A stretch of 64,000 bases of DNA from NCBI GenBank assembly GCA_963995525.1, contig OZ023216.1, positions 54,831,936 to 54,895,935 of the forward strand, in the 5' to 3' direction. Source of the stretch: Escarpia spicata. Taxonomy: Eukaryota; Annelida; Polychaeta; Sabellida; Siboglinidae. The notes under the pieces are model-generated. The model was not told the origin of the DNA. It did no database searches and saw nothing but the letters and a program-made list of their open reading frames with translations. The first letter of the stretch is position 1. Each line of letters opens with the position of its first letter. Position numbers and translations under genes: made by a program. This document shows, piece after piece, positions 1-12,141 of this stretch.

Positions 1-240
1 GCTATGCCGAGGCTTCAGCATGACTCCGCTGTCGAGTTATAGCGCTGTCGCGATGTCGCACTCTGCCGTCGCGCTGTTGGATCTTGACATTGGAAGAGCT
101 AACGCGGGGGGAGTTATTGAAGATTTTTTTGCCAGAGCTTCAACACCACTCTGCCGTCGCGCTGTCGGATCGTGACATCGGAATACAATGGCGGGATGCT
201 GTTGAACATTTATTCACAATTTCGGAAGCTCCCCAAAAAC
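1..240. repeat. Dispersed minisatellite-like repeat, copy 1 (CGCTGTC / GACATCGGAA family)
   Basis: Two imperfect units of about 110 bases contain a cgctgtcg-type segment, a 'gatc.tgacat.ggaa' segment and a 'tgttgaagattttt'-type segment. Similar wording recurs at 36345-36560 and 52540-52970, so this is a dispersed family in at least three places. No coding potential was recognised. Confidence 0.5.
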
Positions 241-1650
241 CTCCAATTGCACCCCCTTGAGACTAACATAAGCGGGGCCACATTCCAAAGTCTAGGGGGC
301 ACATAACGGGCGCACATTCCAAAGATATATGGGCCACCCCACTATAGCGCAGGGAGAGCGAGGGGGAAGATAAGGATGGAGGGGTGGAGAGAGACGGAGA
401 GTGAGAGGATGGCAGGGAAATGGAGGGGACGGGAGAGGAAGGAAGTGAGAAAGGGGATGGAGGGGAAGATACGCGGATGGAGAGTGACAATGACAATGAG
501 TTTTATTTCCCTACGACTCCTTGCGGAGTATGAGAGAATTTGTCTTTATAAAGAACATTTTGATAGAACATATTGTATTATTAAGAACATCTAGACTTCT
601 ATTATATGAATCATATTTACAGTACGTCAAACATAAACAACACGAAACCTAACACATTCAGTGACCTTACTGTATTAAGTGTTTTCGATAATTGTATAAT
701 CAGTAGTTCAAACCAAATAATATAAAATAATATAACATAAAATAAACCTCGTACTATACATGTATTGCACAATTTGAACTCATTTACATGTAATTACATC
801 ACTAGTAAATTAACTATGTGCTACAATGTATTTTTTAATTCTCCGCTATTCACAGTATTGACATTGAATTTGTTAGATACACAAACTTGATTATGAACAC
901 ATTAATAAATCTGGAAAGATCTTTCAACTGTTTCACATTATTTACATTAAACATCTGGTTCATTTTCAAAGTATTAGGTCTGATTCTAAAGTATTTCTTT
1001 ATGTATTTAGATTTTTCTTCTACTAGTGATGGACATATAAGTACATCATGATATTAATCACCTTGGTGTCCATTGTTGCATAAATTACAGAGCCTCTGAG
1101 CATTTTCATGGAGATACTGACCAACAGAAATAGGTATTGTTTTATTTCCACAGCAACATTTACATAACTTGATTCTGTCAGATGGGCTCAAGTAGATTAA
1201 ATACTTCTCGAGTCTTACTTCAATTTTAATATTCTGCAATTTGAACACAGCCTATTTATATGAATTCTGTGCCATGTTTGTCTGTTTATGTCTATCTTTT
1301 TAAGTTATAGGGTACGCTTCAATACATTTGTATTTACATTTCCATGATCATGCCACATGTTACATAGTTAACATCCATCAATGACATTGTTTTATCAATC
1401 CATTTTGATTTAGTAGTACCTCTGTCGTATAATTTTTTATCAGCCTAAACATAATACTATATATCTTGCTTTGTTTGCCTTCAATTAAGTGTACCCAAAT
1501 GTTTATCATTCTCTTTTCTATAATTGTTGTCGCACTTTGTCGGCCATCATCTCTATATCCCATACGATTTGCGATGTTCCTGTTAAGTTTTAGTAGACTT
1601 TTCAAGAACTTTCTATGGTATCTCTCAATCTACTCTACATTTTGAAAACC
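241..1650. other. No gene recognised; GA-rich tract then AT-rich sequence
   Basis: Positions 350-490 are GA-rich, giving a Ser/Pro/Leu reading on the minus strand that is a compositional artefact. From about 500 to 1650 the sequence is AT-rich with only short open frames. No splice-bounded exon or familiar motif was seen. Confidence 0.5.
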
Positions 1651-1653
1651 CTA

Positions 1654-2170
<517 letters not shown>

Positions 2171-2265
2171 GTAACAGAGGCAGAGGCAGAGGCAGAGGCA
2201 GAGGCAGAGGCAGAGGCAGAGGCAGAGGCAGACGCAGAGGCAGAGGCAGAGGCAGAGGCAGATAT
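2171..2265. repeat. (GGCAGA)n hexanucleotide repeat
   Basis: About fifteen copies of ggcaga, with one 'gacgca' variant, directly follow the GA tract. They look like a step in the expansion from GACAGA to GGCAGA units. Confidence 0.9.
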
Positions 2266-2330
2266 AAGAAGGCAAACATACAGGTGTGCAGACAGGCTTG
2301 CTGGCCTGTAGGCAGACAGGAGAGAGACAC

Positions 2331-2496
2331 GAGATACAGAGAGGCAGAGGCTGATGCAGAATTTGGCAGATAAACATACAGCCTGCAGGGTGGCGGACAG
2401 ACAAACAGACAGACAGACAGGAGATACACACGAGATACAGAGAGGCAGAGGCTGATGCAGAATTTGGCAGATAAACATACAGCCTGCAGGGTGGCG

Positions 2497-2527
<31 letters not shown>

Positions 2528-2530
2528 TGA
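2331..2530. repeat. Direct tandem duplication, period 101 bases
   Basis: A segment starting 'gagatacagagaggcagag' at 2331 recurs at 2432 almost unchanged, ending in GACA runs. The two copies lie between the GGCAGA and GGCA arrays and probably arose with them. Confidence 0.8.
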
Positions 2531-2586
2531 GGCAGAGGTAGGCAGATAAACATACAACCAGCAGACAAGCAGCAGCTATACATACA

Positions 2587-2750
<164 letters not shown>

Positions 2751-2759
2751 CACAAACAA

Positions 2760-3313
2760 AAAGACAGAGGCAAACAGTAAGATAAAAATACAGGTAGAGA
2801 AGGAGGCCGGCCGGCAAACATGCAGACATGCGTACTGACGTAATGCCTAACCGACTTATAGACTTACATTCTAACAGACAAACACAGAGAATGGAGGAGG
2901 GAGTGAGATTCGGGTAGAGAGGGAGAAAAAATATATAAATTATAGAGACAGATGTAGGAGCAGGGATATTTGCGACTACAACATCGCAACAGTGTAGTCA
3001 AGCAACCAACGCTACATCACTAAGTTGTGTCGGCTGTTCTAATATTAGACGTGGTAAACTACATGTAATAATCAGTCACCCTATAGATACTTGTCTAAAC
3101 TTGTACAGACAAGAGTCGGATAAAAAGCGTGAGTGCGTGTATGCGTGTGAGCGTGCGTGCGTGCGTGCGTGCGCGCGTGCGCGCTTCCGCGCTTCTGTGT
3201 GCGGTGCGCGTGTACTAAGCAAGATCCAAACGAATGCTTTTAGTCGTGCCAATCTAATCAATGTAAAATTATCAAAAAATATACAATTCTACCGGTGAAC
3301 AAAAAATAAGTAG
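2760..3313. other. No gene recognised
   Basis: Unique-looking sequence with a short GTGC/GCGT alternating purine-pyrimidine stretch at 3130-3195 and no supported exon. Confidence 0.4.
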
Positions 3314-3560
3314 TAAGGTAAGTTCTTATATAGCGAAGCATCCAGTCCTCAGGACAGCTCAAAGCGCTTTACACTTTACTCCCTGGCAGATCTGTTCAAT
3401 CGAACACCCTCTCGACTTCTCTTGGAAGAATTTAGCCACGTTGCAATTAATGTGGGAAGACTATTCGTACACAAATATCCACCACTGTCTATAGCCAGGT
3501 AATCATTCATACAGCTGAGTGAACTGAAGCAATGTAGAGTAAACGAATTTGCCCAAGCTA
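3314..3560 (-). mobile_element. tRNA-headed SINE, copy 1 (5'-truncated)
   Basis: Read on the minus strand, this matches the body and 3' end of the SINE at 18853-19167 and 47612-47957. Shared landmarks include 'gtgtacgaatagtcttc', 'ctgccagggagtaaagtgta', an 'agcgctttgagc' motif and a terminal 'tataagaacttacc'. The tRNA-like 5' head is missing here, the usual result of incomplete reverse transcription. Confidence 0.85.
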
Positions 3561-4190
3561 CGTTCCAATTCTGTTGTTGCATCCCGCATCAGCATGCTGT
3601 TTCCTTGCATATGCTAGCTTTAGGCTTAACAAAGTGACGCCACATGCCGACAGCTGTCTATCCGGTCAACTTAGGCGGGGCTCAGTGGCGCCACATGGGT
3701 GATGATGACGGAATCACTGTTCACAACACAATACGAATTTATTGTCCAATAATAATAGGTACATCAGATAACTTTCTTCTGCTTGCTGAGCATAAAGAGA
3801 ATACAAGGTATTGTTAGTAAACATAGTTAAACGTAGTGCATACAAGAAATAAGTTTATAATAGTAATACAAACGTGAGAGTAGTTAGTGCATAATTTTTT
3901 TATTTTAACGGTCGGCTTGCATATGGTGGTTTGTTAACTCAAACTTGTTAACTTGTTTAGGTGAATTATGGCATGGGGAACGAACCTGTTTTTGAACCTG
4001 TTTCTGTACATCTTGTTTGGTTGTTTACTTGCTTGTGTGTATGCACGCAAACGTGCGTGTGTGGGTGTATGTGTGTGCGCTCGCGCGTGTGTTTGTGTGA
4101 TTCGTGTTTTTGTTTGTGCTTGTGTGTGTTTTTGTATGAACGTGCGTTCGTGTATGTACCCATGCGTGCGTGTATGTCTGATTGTGCGTT
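3561..4190. other. No gene recognised
   Basis: AT-rich sequence without supported exons, passing from about 4030 into a GT-rich region that leads into the microsatellite. Confidence 0.4.
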
Positions 4191-4194
4191 ACCG

Positions 4195-4309
4195 TGTGCG
4201 TGTATGTGTGTATGTGTGTATGTGTGTATGTGTGTATGTGTGTATGTGTGTGTTTGTGTGTTTGTGTGGGTGGCTGGGTGCGTGCGTCCGTACGCGTGTG
4301 TGTTTGTTT

Positions 4310-4396
<87 letters not shown>

Positions 4397-4413
4397 TGTA
4401 TGTGTGTGTGTAT

Positions 4414-4453
<40 letters not shown>

Positions 4454-4467
4454 GTGTGTTTGTTTGA

Positions 4468-4552
<85 letters not shown>

Positions 4553-4558
4553 AGTGTG
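4195..4558. repeat. (GT)n microsatellite with GTAT and GTTT interruptions
   Basis: Long pure GT runs at 4313-4394 and 4470-4547 are separated by variant units. The Cys-Val and Thr-His open frames on the two strands are repeat artefacts. Confidence 0.95.
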
Positions 4559-4639
4559 TGCGTGAATGTGCGCGCGTGTCTCTGTGTGCGTGCGGCGTAT
4601 ACATTTAGCATAATATTATAATAAAATTAAATTAAAATG

Positions 4640-4770
4640 AAACACACCATAGGCGCGGGAACGGGGGGCAGCTGCCCCCTGGAATTTGTCCCGGAGGGCG
4701 GGTTCAGACATAATTAATGTTCTGCCCCCTCCCCATTAAATGTGAGTGTGAATGTTTGTTCGTTACCCCA
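4640..4770. repeat. GC-rich dispersed repeat, copy A
   Basis: It begins 'ggcgcgggaacggggggc' and contains 'ctgccccctggaattt', 'gttctgccccctcccc' and 'aaatgtgagtgtg'. The same ordered landmarks, diverged, appear at 49545-49660. This is a transposon-related repeat of unassigned class. Confidence 0.6.
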
Positions 4771-6920
4771 GAGACGCCAGTGACGCGACTCGGTGCTCCT
4801 GACGTTATTGCGAGCGTCCTGGTTCACTTCGGCAATTTTTAGAAAATCGCCTTTGTTTCGATTCTCGACGTTTTTGCCGTCGAGCAGTTTTGCAGTCGAG
4901 CGGTATGCCGCCGTATGTGTGCCAGGCTCTTTTAATTCCAATTAGAGCGATTTTATTTTGCCGCTTACAATTGCCGTACGTCAAGGTTTGCCGTTGCCAT
5001 CGGCATGTATATTAGGCCTTTTGTACTATATTTATACACCTTCTTTAAAAAACTGACACATTTATGATATATATATGCTCACTCGTTTCAACGGCTTCGA
5101 CCGAACCACCGAAATGTCGATTGTGTTGTCTTTGGTTCGACTTGACATATCTTAAATTAGACCTACTATAATGATGGATGACTGGATGATCATTACGTCG
5201 AATATTCAAGTGCTTCATTCACATGGTCACGAATGCTCGGGCTTAAACTTTTATGTTGGGTGGGATGGGGCAAATTTAAACGCTTTCGTGACCATGTTGG
5301 TAGCACACACACATCGTATGCCCTACTCACATGGCCAGCATCGTATCGGATCAGACATAAATATGTAGTCAATTGGGTGGGGTTGCAGAATGTGACATCG
5401 AATGGGGGTAACATTTCCGTTATATTTATTATAATATTGATCCGATATCCAATCAAAGAAATCAAGTTGTCTTCTTTATAATGTGTAACAAATAAAAGAT
5501 ATGATGAGACTCGGCACATTTTAATTATGTCACAATCACACGCGATCACGCTGCTAGGTGTAGCTCTCAGTTGCCCAAGTGATCAGTACCCATCGTCACC
5601 GGTGACGATGGGACTGATCACTCATGACCCTTTTTTCTGGTTTTTGTCAATAATCCGTCAAAAAACATGTTCATACCCGATTTATAGGTATACCGCATTG
5701 GCTAAAAGATCTTTTCAAACTGTCCGCGTGAGGTCAGTACTCTAGTAGCTCTGCGATGATGTTTTGCCGTTGACGCGATAATACAGACACCGTGTTGTGG
5801 CGCCACCGTTTGTTGAGTAAATTTCACGTCGAAATTCCTGCGAGGAATTGGCCGCAAATAACACTGGATACCTGGAATAGTGTTTATTGACATCGGAAAT
5901 TTGCTATGACTGTCAAGTAAGTAATACAATATACGTCAACCAGTTTAGAAACTACACGTGAAATGTAACTAATTAATGTAATATTCGTGAAACAAAATCA
6001 CACAACATGCTTATTAGAATAACAAGTTGACAAGCCACGGCCCACGGGGATCCGATGTGGCGGGCCCAGATTACGCTGTGTCCAGTTTCTCCGCCTACAC
6101 TCGGCCCGCGACGGTAGCGGGCCCATAGCAGCCCTCTAAGTTATTTTTTGGTCTAGGGGCCAACTGGCTCCTATCTACATTTTTAGGAGCCAAATTAAAA
6201 AAGTATCAGCCAAGTAATTGTGTGCGTATATAACTAGTAGAGGACAATACGGTGATCAGTTAATTTATAATTAAGCCAAGTCGTCTTTTACATTCCTGTT
6301 TTAGGTGATTGGATTGTCAGCATGGGTGACTTTCAGCTAGGAAAACAATTTCGGTCTTGGGAAGAGTTTGAAAGTGCCCATTCGATGTGTGTGTTTGTGT
6401 TTGCGCGCGCGTGCGTACGTGCGTGTGTGCTTGCGTGGAGGCGTGTGTAAGAAATGTGCTGTGACATGTATCTTTGCCAGATGGTTAGAAGTTCAATGAA
6501 GAAAAGTATTTTAAAATGTTGTTAACAATGTGTTAGTAAGCTGTGGCAGGATTTCAGTTGTTATTAGTTTAGACAAATAAATAGTACGTCCCGTGTTAAT
6601 GATTTTAATACAATCAATCAGATTTATGCTTCCTACGTACATATTATGAGTCTTCTGAAACTTTTCCCTGTTCCGTACACGATATTTCGCTTGATCATAA
6701 TAATTTACCAGACATTGTAACCGCACCTAACTAATTAAAAAGTCGCATAGGTAGACATTGGAATATCGAAGAATGTCTTTACAACTGCAAAGTCTACTTG
6801 AAAGGAAGTAGTAGAACATTCATACGCATAGTTAAACTTAATGTAGAAATAGAACAAAAATACCTTTGTTTCTATAGAAAAACACCAAGTACCCAATAAC
6901 ATATCACTTGGGCCAAATTT
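4771..6920. other. No gene recognised
   Basis: Mixed sequence with only short open frames. A perfect inverted repeat 'catcgtcacc'/'ggtgacgatg' lies near 5590-5610, and a GT/GC alternating patch at 6388-6440. No exon could be supported. Confidence 0.4.
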
Positions 6921-6924
6921 GCAA

Positions 6925-7395
6925 AAGGCCGCGCCAAACGCAGAGCCGGTTGGCTATGCGAGCTCGGCGAATAAGAAGTGGAATCTAATTCGCAGAGCTA
7001 GGTTCTACTAACTACGCTTAACACCGCAAATGGCAGAGCCAGCTGGCTGGCTGGGCTCTGCAAATAAGAAATAAAATCGAATTTATAGGCCGGGGGCCGG
7101 TTTCATGATGTGTCCTTAAAGTTAGGCTATAACTTAGCGTCACGTGTTTGATTAAACTCCTATGTTAATTTATATATTTAAAAAATCATGTCATTTACTA
7201 AGACAATCATCTTAGCGTTAAGAACGTTCTTAGCCGCTTCATGAAACCGGCCCTTGGGCTCTGCGAACTACGCTATAGCGTGCACATTCGCAGAGCCGGC
7301 TGGCTTTTGTGAATAAGAAACGAATTCTAATTCGCAGAGCTCAGCTCTGTGAATAAGAAATGGTTTTTAATTCGCAGAGACCAGCCCTGCGAATA
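6925..7395. repeat. Interspersed GCAGAGC / AATAAGAAA repeat block
   Basis: The pair 'aataagaaat' followed by 'aattcgcagagc' recurs at irregular spacing (about 6969, 7045, 7310, 7347). It is a degenerate tandem repeat, interrupted by a short inverted-repeat element at 7094-7253. Confidence 0.6.
7094..7253. mobile_element. Short MITE with 15-bp perfect terminal inverted repeats
   Basis: The left end gggccggtttcatga (7094-7108) is the exact reverse complement of 7239-7253. Subterminal 'cttagcg' motifs also face each other. At 160 bases it is a non-autonomous DNA transposon. No clear target-site duplication was found, so the superfamily is open. Confidence 0.75.
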
Positions 7396-7539
7396 GCCTC
7401 GTCCAAATAACCAACGGATGCTGTCACTGGGGCAACAGCGATTGGAGAGCGGCTGGCAGACGGCTGTCGTGTGCCGACGGATGCCTCCTGACAGCCGCTC
7501 AGATCGGGCCAAGGGTGGCGTGCTGGCTGGGGTTGGATA

Positions 7540-8040
7540 TGTTCAAATACCATTGCGAGTACCACTTAAACCTGATTGATCACTGAATGGTCCAATGGTA
7601 TTGAATGATATGTTCAAATACCATTGCGAGAACCACTGAACCATAAGTTATCATTGAATGGTCCAATGGTACTGAATGGTATATTCAAATACCATTGAGA
7701 GTACCACTGAAACACACAGGTGTTTCATTGAATTATGTATTCAAATACCATTTCAAGTACCAGTGAAACCTTATTTATCATTGGATGGTCCAGTGGTACA
7801 GAACGGTATGTTCAAATACCATTGAAAGTACCACCAAGACATACTGACTTATTATTGAATGGTATTGAATGATATGTTCAAATACCATTGAAAGTATCAT
7901 TGAGACACCGATTTATCATTGAATGGTCCAATGGTACTGAATGGTATTTTCAAATACCACTGAAAATACCACTGTGTCCTACTGACTTACCATTGAATGG
8001 TCAAAGTGTACCGAATGGTATTCAATGGTATACCATTGGC
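7540..8040. repeat. Degenerate ~72-bp satellite with internal dyad symmetry
   Basis: About seven units each contain 'ttcaaataccatt', 'agtaccactgaaac', 'tatcattgaatgg' and 'tccaatggtactgaatggta'. The motif ccattg/caatgg occurs in both orientations within a unit, so each unit can fold on itself. Units have diverged by substitution and small indels. Confidence 0.85.
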
Positions 8041-8500
8041 TCTGTTTTGTAAGGTACGATTCGCTGCCGTATACATTCATCTTAATGTTCTCAGTGATCA
8101 TCTTGTTTTCCCATACTCTTTTGGTCAGCTTGGTCACAGTGACAGCGGCTTTTGAACTTGTTAACATACGAAATTAATTATCAATGCCAAATCCTTTTAG
8201 CAGAAATGGTTCATCACCAGCTAGAATGCATTAGGTATACCTTATTAAAATAATGGTTAAGTCACATATCAAGCGTTCGTGCGTTCGTGCGTTCGTGCGT
8301 ATGATTGAGGTTATCTGTCAGGCAGGGCCAAACTTGTTCTTGAAACAAAATCACATCTCATGGTCGTCTTGAAGCAAAATAACTTCTTTCTAACCTATAT
8401 CGGCGGCCAACTTTACCAGCCAAGCCGACTGACCCCAGGCATGGGACATTTACCAGACATGACATTAAGACTCTCATTCCTATTCCATGAGACAAGACTT
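8041..8500. other. No gene recognised
   Basis: AT-rich sequence with four copies of 'gttcgtgc' near 8273-8300. No exon is supported, although the LINE just downstream may begin in this stretch. Confidence 0.4.
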
Positions 8501-8529
8501 ATCCTGTTACCAGGATTGCTGTATCCGCC

Positions 8530-9447
8530 ATGTCGCCTTCCAGTAACACGGGTGCGGTCAGCCGTGTCGCAGTACCGTCCACATTGGGCATTGTTAATGC
8601 TCGGTCAATTCGCAACAAGACCGATATATTCACGGATTACGTGACCGAGGTGAATATGGATTTTGTAGCCATCACAGAGACGTTGTCGTGCTTACTTTTA
8701 TCCGGGCGTTAAATAATATCCGGGTGACGTTTCGGCCCGTGCGTCTATCTAGGGGAATGTATTTAGCACCAGCTACGACTGTCGCGCTTTCATTTATCCG
8801 AGTGTTATGTATGTTTATATATATATGTATATATATATATATATATCTGTGTGTGTGTGTATTTATATACATAAATTATAAAATGTTTGCTTCCCACAGA
8901 CATATACAATTTCTTTTGTAAAACAGTTTCCTCTCCATGTACACGTCGCGTGACTTACTCTTATACTTGGTCACAAATCTGAAACATCAAATTATAATTA
9001 TGTACTCTAACTATAATGCTGGTATTACGACAACAATTAAACATATTTAACTACTGGATATTATTTATCACTACGTGATCTACTTGTGCCAAATATTATG
9101 TCTTACATATGCACGTAAACATCACCCGGATAAAATTTAACGCCCGGATAAATGTAAACGCGACACCGTGGCTAAGCACTGGAGAAAAAGACAATAAAAC
9201 TATAAAAGACCTGACGCCCGCCGAATACAAGTTTTTACATCTTCCTCGGAAAAATCGCCGCGGTGATGATATCGGCCTTGTTTACCAATCGAGTTTCAAG
9301 GTGGTTGTTAACCGACGTGATCATATGAAATCTTGCGAGTTCATGGATGCTGATGTTTCATCATCGGGAAACTCCATGAAACTTGTAATCATTTACTGTC
9401 CACCTCCGTCGAAAAAGATTGTAGTTTCGTTGAACACTACACCCTGA
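8530..9447 (+). pseudogene. LINE (CR1/L2-like) endonuclease, 5' fragment split by a MITE
   Basis: This is the N-terminal part of an apurinic-type endonuclease (EEP fold), the nicking enzyme of non-LTR retrotransposons. The first half holds 'LGIVNARSIRNK' and ends at 'AITET'. The second half resumes with 'WLS' at 9169 and holds 'GDDIGLVYQSSF' and 'LVIIYCPPPSKK', which are standard landmarks of this domain. A 483-bp MITE plus a 3-bp duplication (486 bases, a multiple of three) interrupts it at the T-W junction. The fragment stops at 9447 where a 19-bp minisatellite begins, and no reverse transcriptase follows. Confidence 0.85.
8684..9166. mobile_element. 483-bp MITE inserted in a LINE endonuclease
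   Basis: The ends are inverted repeats of about 45 bases with mismatches, sharing 'tttatccgggcgttaaat' and 'atatccgggtga'-type motifs. CGT flanks both sides (8681-8683 and 9167-9169) and is a plausible 3-bp target duplication. Removing the insert and one CGT restores an uninterrupted endonuclease frame. It holds an AT microsatellite at 8817-8846 and no coding capacity. A 3-bp duplication would fit PIF/Harbinger-type elements, but the family is not proven. Confidence 0.85.
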
Positions 9448-10195
9448 TGACCGACCGCACACATCACACTCTGCGGCACACATCACACTCTTCGGCACAC
9501 ATCACACTGCAGCACACATCACACCCTGCAGCACACATCACAATCTGTGGCACACATCACACTCTGCTGAACACATCACACTCTGCAGCACACATCACAC
9601 TCTGTGGCACACATCACACTCTGCGGCACACATCACACTCTGCAGCACACATCACACTCTGCGGCACACATCACACTCTGTGGCACACATCACACTCTGC
9701 TGAACACATCACACTCTGCAGCACACATCACACTCTGTGGCACACATCACACTCTGTGGCACACATCACACTCTGCAGCACACATAACACTCTGTGGCAC
9801 ACATCACACTCTGCTGAACACATCACACTCTTCGGCACACATCACACTCTGCTGAACACATCACACTCTGCTGAACACATCACACTCTGTAGCACACATC
9901 ACACTCTTCAACATACATCACACTCTGTGGCACACATCACACTCTGCAGCACACATCACACTCTGTTGCACACATCACACTCTGCAGCATACATCACACT
10001 CTGCAGCACTGCAGCACACATCACACTCTGTGGCACACATCACACTCTGCAGCACACATCACACTCTGTTGCACACATCACACTCTGCAGCATACATCAC
10101 ACTCTGCAGCACTGCAGCACACATCACACTCTGTGGCACACATCACACTCTGCAGCACACATCACACTCTGTGGCACACATCACAATCTACAACA
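9447..10195. repeat. 19-bp minisatellite, about 39 copies
   Basis: The unit is approximately cacacatcacactctgygg with variants at the last positions. Because 19 is not a multiple of three, three units make a 19-codon cycle and the frame stays open for 275 codons with a His/Thr/Ser-rich sequence. I treat that frame as an artefact. Within the array a longer stretch around 'ctgttgcacacatc' repeats with a period of 103 bases (9966 and 10069). Confidence 0.95.
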
Positions 10196-10199
10196 CAAC

Positions 10200-11100
10200 A
10201 GCAAATGTCCTAATAAACATGTCAAATCTGTTTCATTCAAATCCAGGGATCACTGTGTGCATGTGTGCATGTAACAGAGATTTGTGATGCACAAGCAAAC
10301 AACGTCGAAGGATGGCGTGTTGAACAGAAAAAGACAGCATTTACACACTGATGTTGTTTGTGTACTACAAATCGCTAGGTGACTGAATGGACTGAATTTG
10401 TTTTAATTAAACATCTTCAATCAATTCAATAATACAAACCTAAATATTTTTGATGAATTATACAATTCAGTTTGTCTTGCCACCATAAGTGGATTGTGAA
10501 ACCACAGCTTAGAAGCATTTCATTCACAATCTATCGGCCATGGAAAACTACTTGACATTTGTAACCTTCCTATCAGAATTAGGGTGGTGGCCTCAGCCAG
10601 TATAAGTAAAGCATTCTGGATGGGCAGGCAGTGGAATGGTCATCACCATGTGACATAATATACTAATGAACACTGGTGCTGCTGTGGGTATGAGCAGTGT
10701 GAAGTGAGGTGAATCATGTCTACACAACAAAGTCAAAATCATTCTCCATCCTGTCTCGCACACAGAGTGATCATCTGTCTCACTTACACAGTCATCGTCT
10801 GTCTCACTAACAGGGTGATCACCTGTCTTGCTGACAGAGTCAACTGAAATTTGCCTCTTTAATGTTGGTGTAATCTGTAGGGTGGCGCCACAATACACCA
10901 CCCTCATCGTGTAATGTATGGCATACACATTGCCGCCATCACACGGGTCATCCAAACTACCGCAGTGAATGTTCCATGATGACGTTCCGAGACAGACTGC
11001 AATGGTTGCAATGCTCGCAACGCAGAGTTAATTGCGTTTTTTTATAAACAGAATGTCTGCCTCAGGGAATTGGCTGTGGTTTTGAAAGTCAGTTTGGATC
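10200..11100. other. No gene recognised
   Basis: Unique sequence. A minus-strand open frame of 120 codons at 10593-10955 includes short 'SETDD' repeats but matches no family I recognise and lacks convincing splice signals. Confidence 0.4.
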
Positions 11101-11109
11101 ATTCAAAAC

Positions 11110-12130
11110 TCCCACACCGTGTATTGATGGGGTAGGTGACGGTGTGTATGGGTGGGTGGGTGGTTGCGTTCATACGGTGGAGTAGGTGACGGTGTGTATC
11201 GGTGTGGGTGGGTGGTGCTTGCGTTCATACGGTGGGATAGGTGGCAGTGTGTATGGGTGTGGGTGGGTGGGTGCTTGCGTTCGTACGATGGGGTAGGTGA
11301 CGGAGTGTATGGGTGTGTGTGTGTAGGTGCGTGCGGGCGTACGGTGGGGTAGGTGATGGTGTGTATGGGGGTGGGTGGGTGGGTGGGTGCTTGTGTTCGT
11401 ACGGTGGGGTAGGTGATGGTGTGTATGGGTGTGGGTGGGTGGGTGATTGCATTCGTACGGTGGGGTAGGTGGCAGTGTGTATGGGTGTGCGTGGGTGGGT
11501 GCTTGCGTTCGTACGGTAGGGTAGGTGGCGGTATGTATGGGTGTGGGTGGGTGGGTGCTTGCATTCGTACGGTGGGGTAGGTGGCGGTGTGTATGTGTGT
11601 GCGTGGGTGGGTGCTTGCGTTCGTACGGTAGGGTAGGTGGCGGTATGTATGGGTGTGGGTGGGTGGGTGCTTGCGTTCATACGGTGGGGTAGGTGATGGT
11701 GTGTATGGGTGTGGCTGGGTGGGTGCATGTGGGCGTACGGTGGGGTAGGTGATGGTGTGTATCGGTGTGTGTGGGCATACGGTGGGGTAGGTGATGGGTG
11801 TGGCTGGGTGGGTGCGTGTGGGCGTACGGTGGGGTAGGTGATGGTGTGTATCGGTGTGGGTGCGTGTGGGCGTACGGTGGAGTAGGCGATGATGGGTGTG
11901 GGTGGGCGGGTGCATGTGGGCGTACAGTGGGGTAGGTGATGGTGTGTATGGGTGTGGCTGGGTGTGTGCGTGTGGGCGTACGGTGGGGTAGGTGATGGTG
12001 TGGGTGGGTGGGTGGGTGGGTGCGTGTGGGCGTATGGTGAGGTAGGCGATGGTGTGTGTGTGTGGGTGCGTGCAGGCGTACGGTGGGGTAGGTGATGGTG
12101 TGTATGGGTGTGGCTGGGTGTATGCGTGTC
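11110..12130. repeat. GT/GGGT-rich minisatellite, unit about 57-60 bases
   Basis: Around seventeen units contain 'cgtacggtggggtaggtg', 'gtgtgtatgggtg' and a run of 'gggtgggt'. Unit length varies through the number of gggt steps. The Pro/His/Thr-rich minus-strand frames are artefacts. The array stops just past the 3' end of the transposase gene at 12142. Confidence 0.9.
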
Positions 12131-12141
12131 TGTGTGTCTGT

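Noticed and set aside
3961..4621. Cys-Val and Thr-His frames of 116-217 codons
   Set aside because: Dinucleotide GT repeat read in triplets. No splice sites, domain or composition expected of a gene.
8277..8302. Four copies of gttcgtgc as a possible regulatory array
   Set aside because: Too short and simple; indistinguishable from a small microsatellite.
9447..10195. CRISPR-like array of regularly spaced repeats
   Set aside because: The units are directly contiguous without unique spacers, and the genome is eukaryotic.
9447..10287. 275-codon His-rich protein
   Set aside because: Explained by the 19-bp repeat unit, which keeps all frames open in rotation.
10593..10955. 120-codon minus-strand frame with SETDD-type repeats
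   Set aside because: A short internal repeat accounts for part of it, and there are no splice signals or family resemblance.
11103..11915. 270-codon Pro/His/Thr-rich protein on the minus strand
   Set aside because: A reading of the GGGT-rich minisatellite with no independent support.
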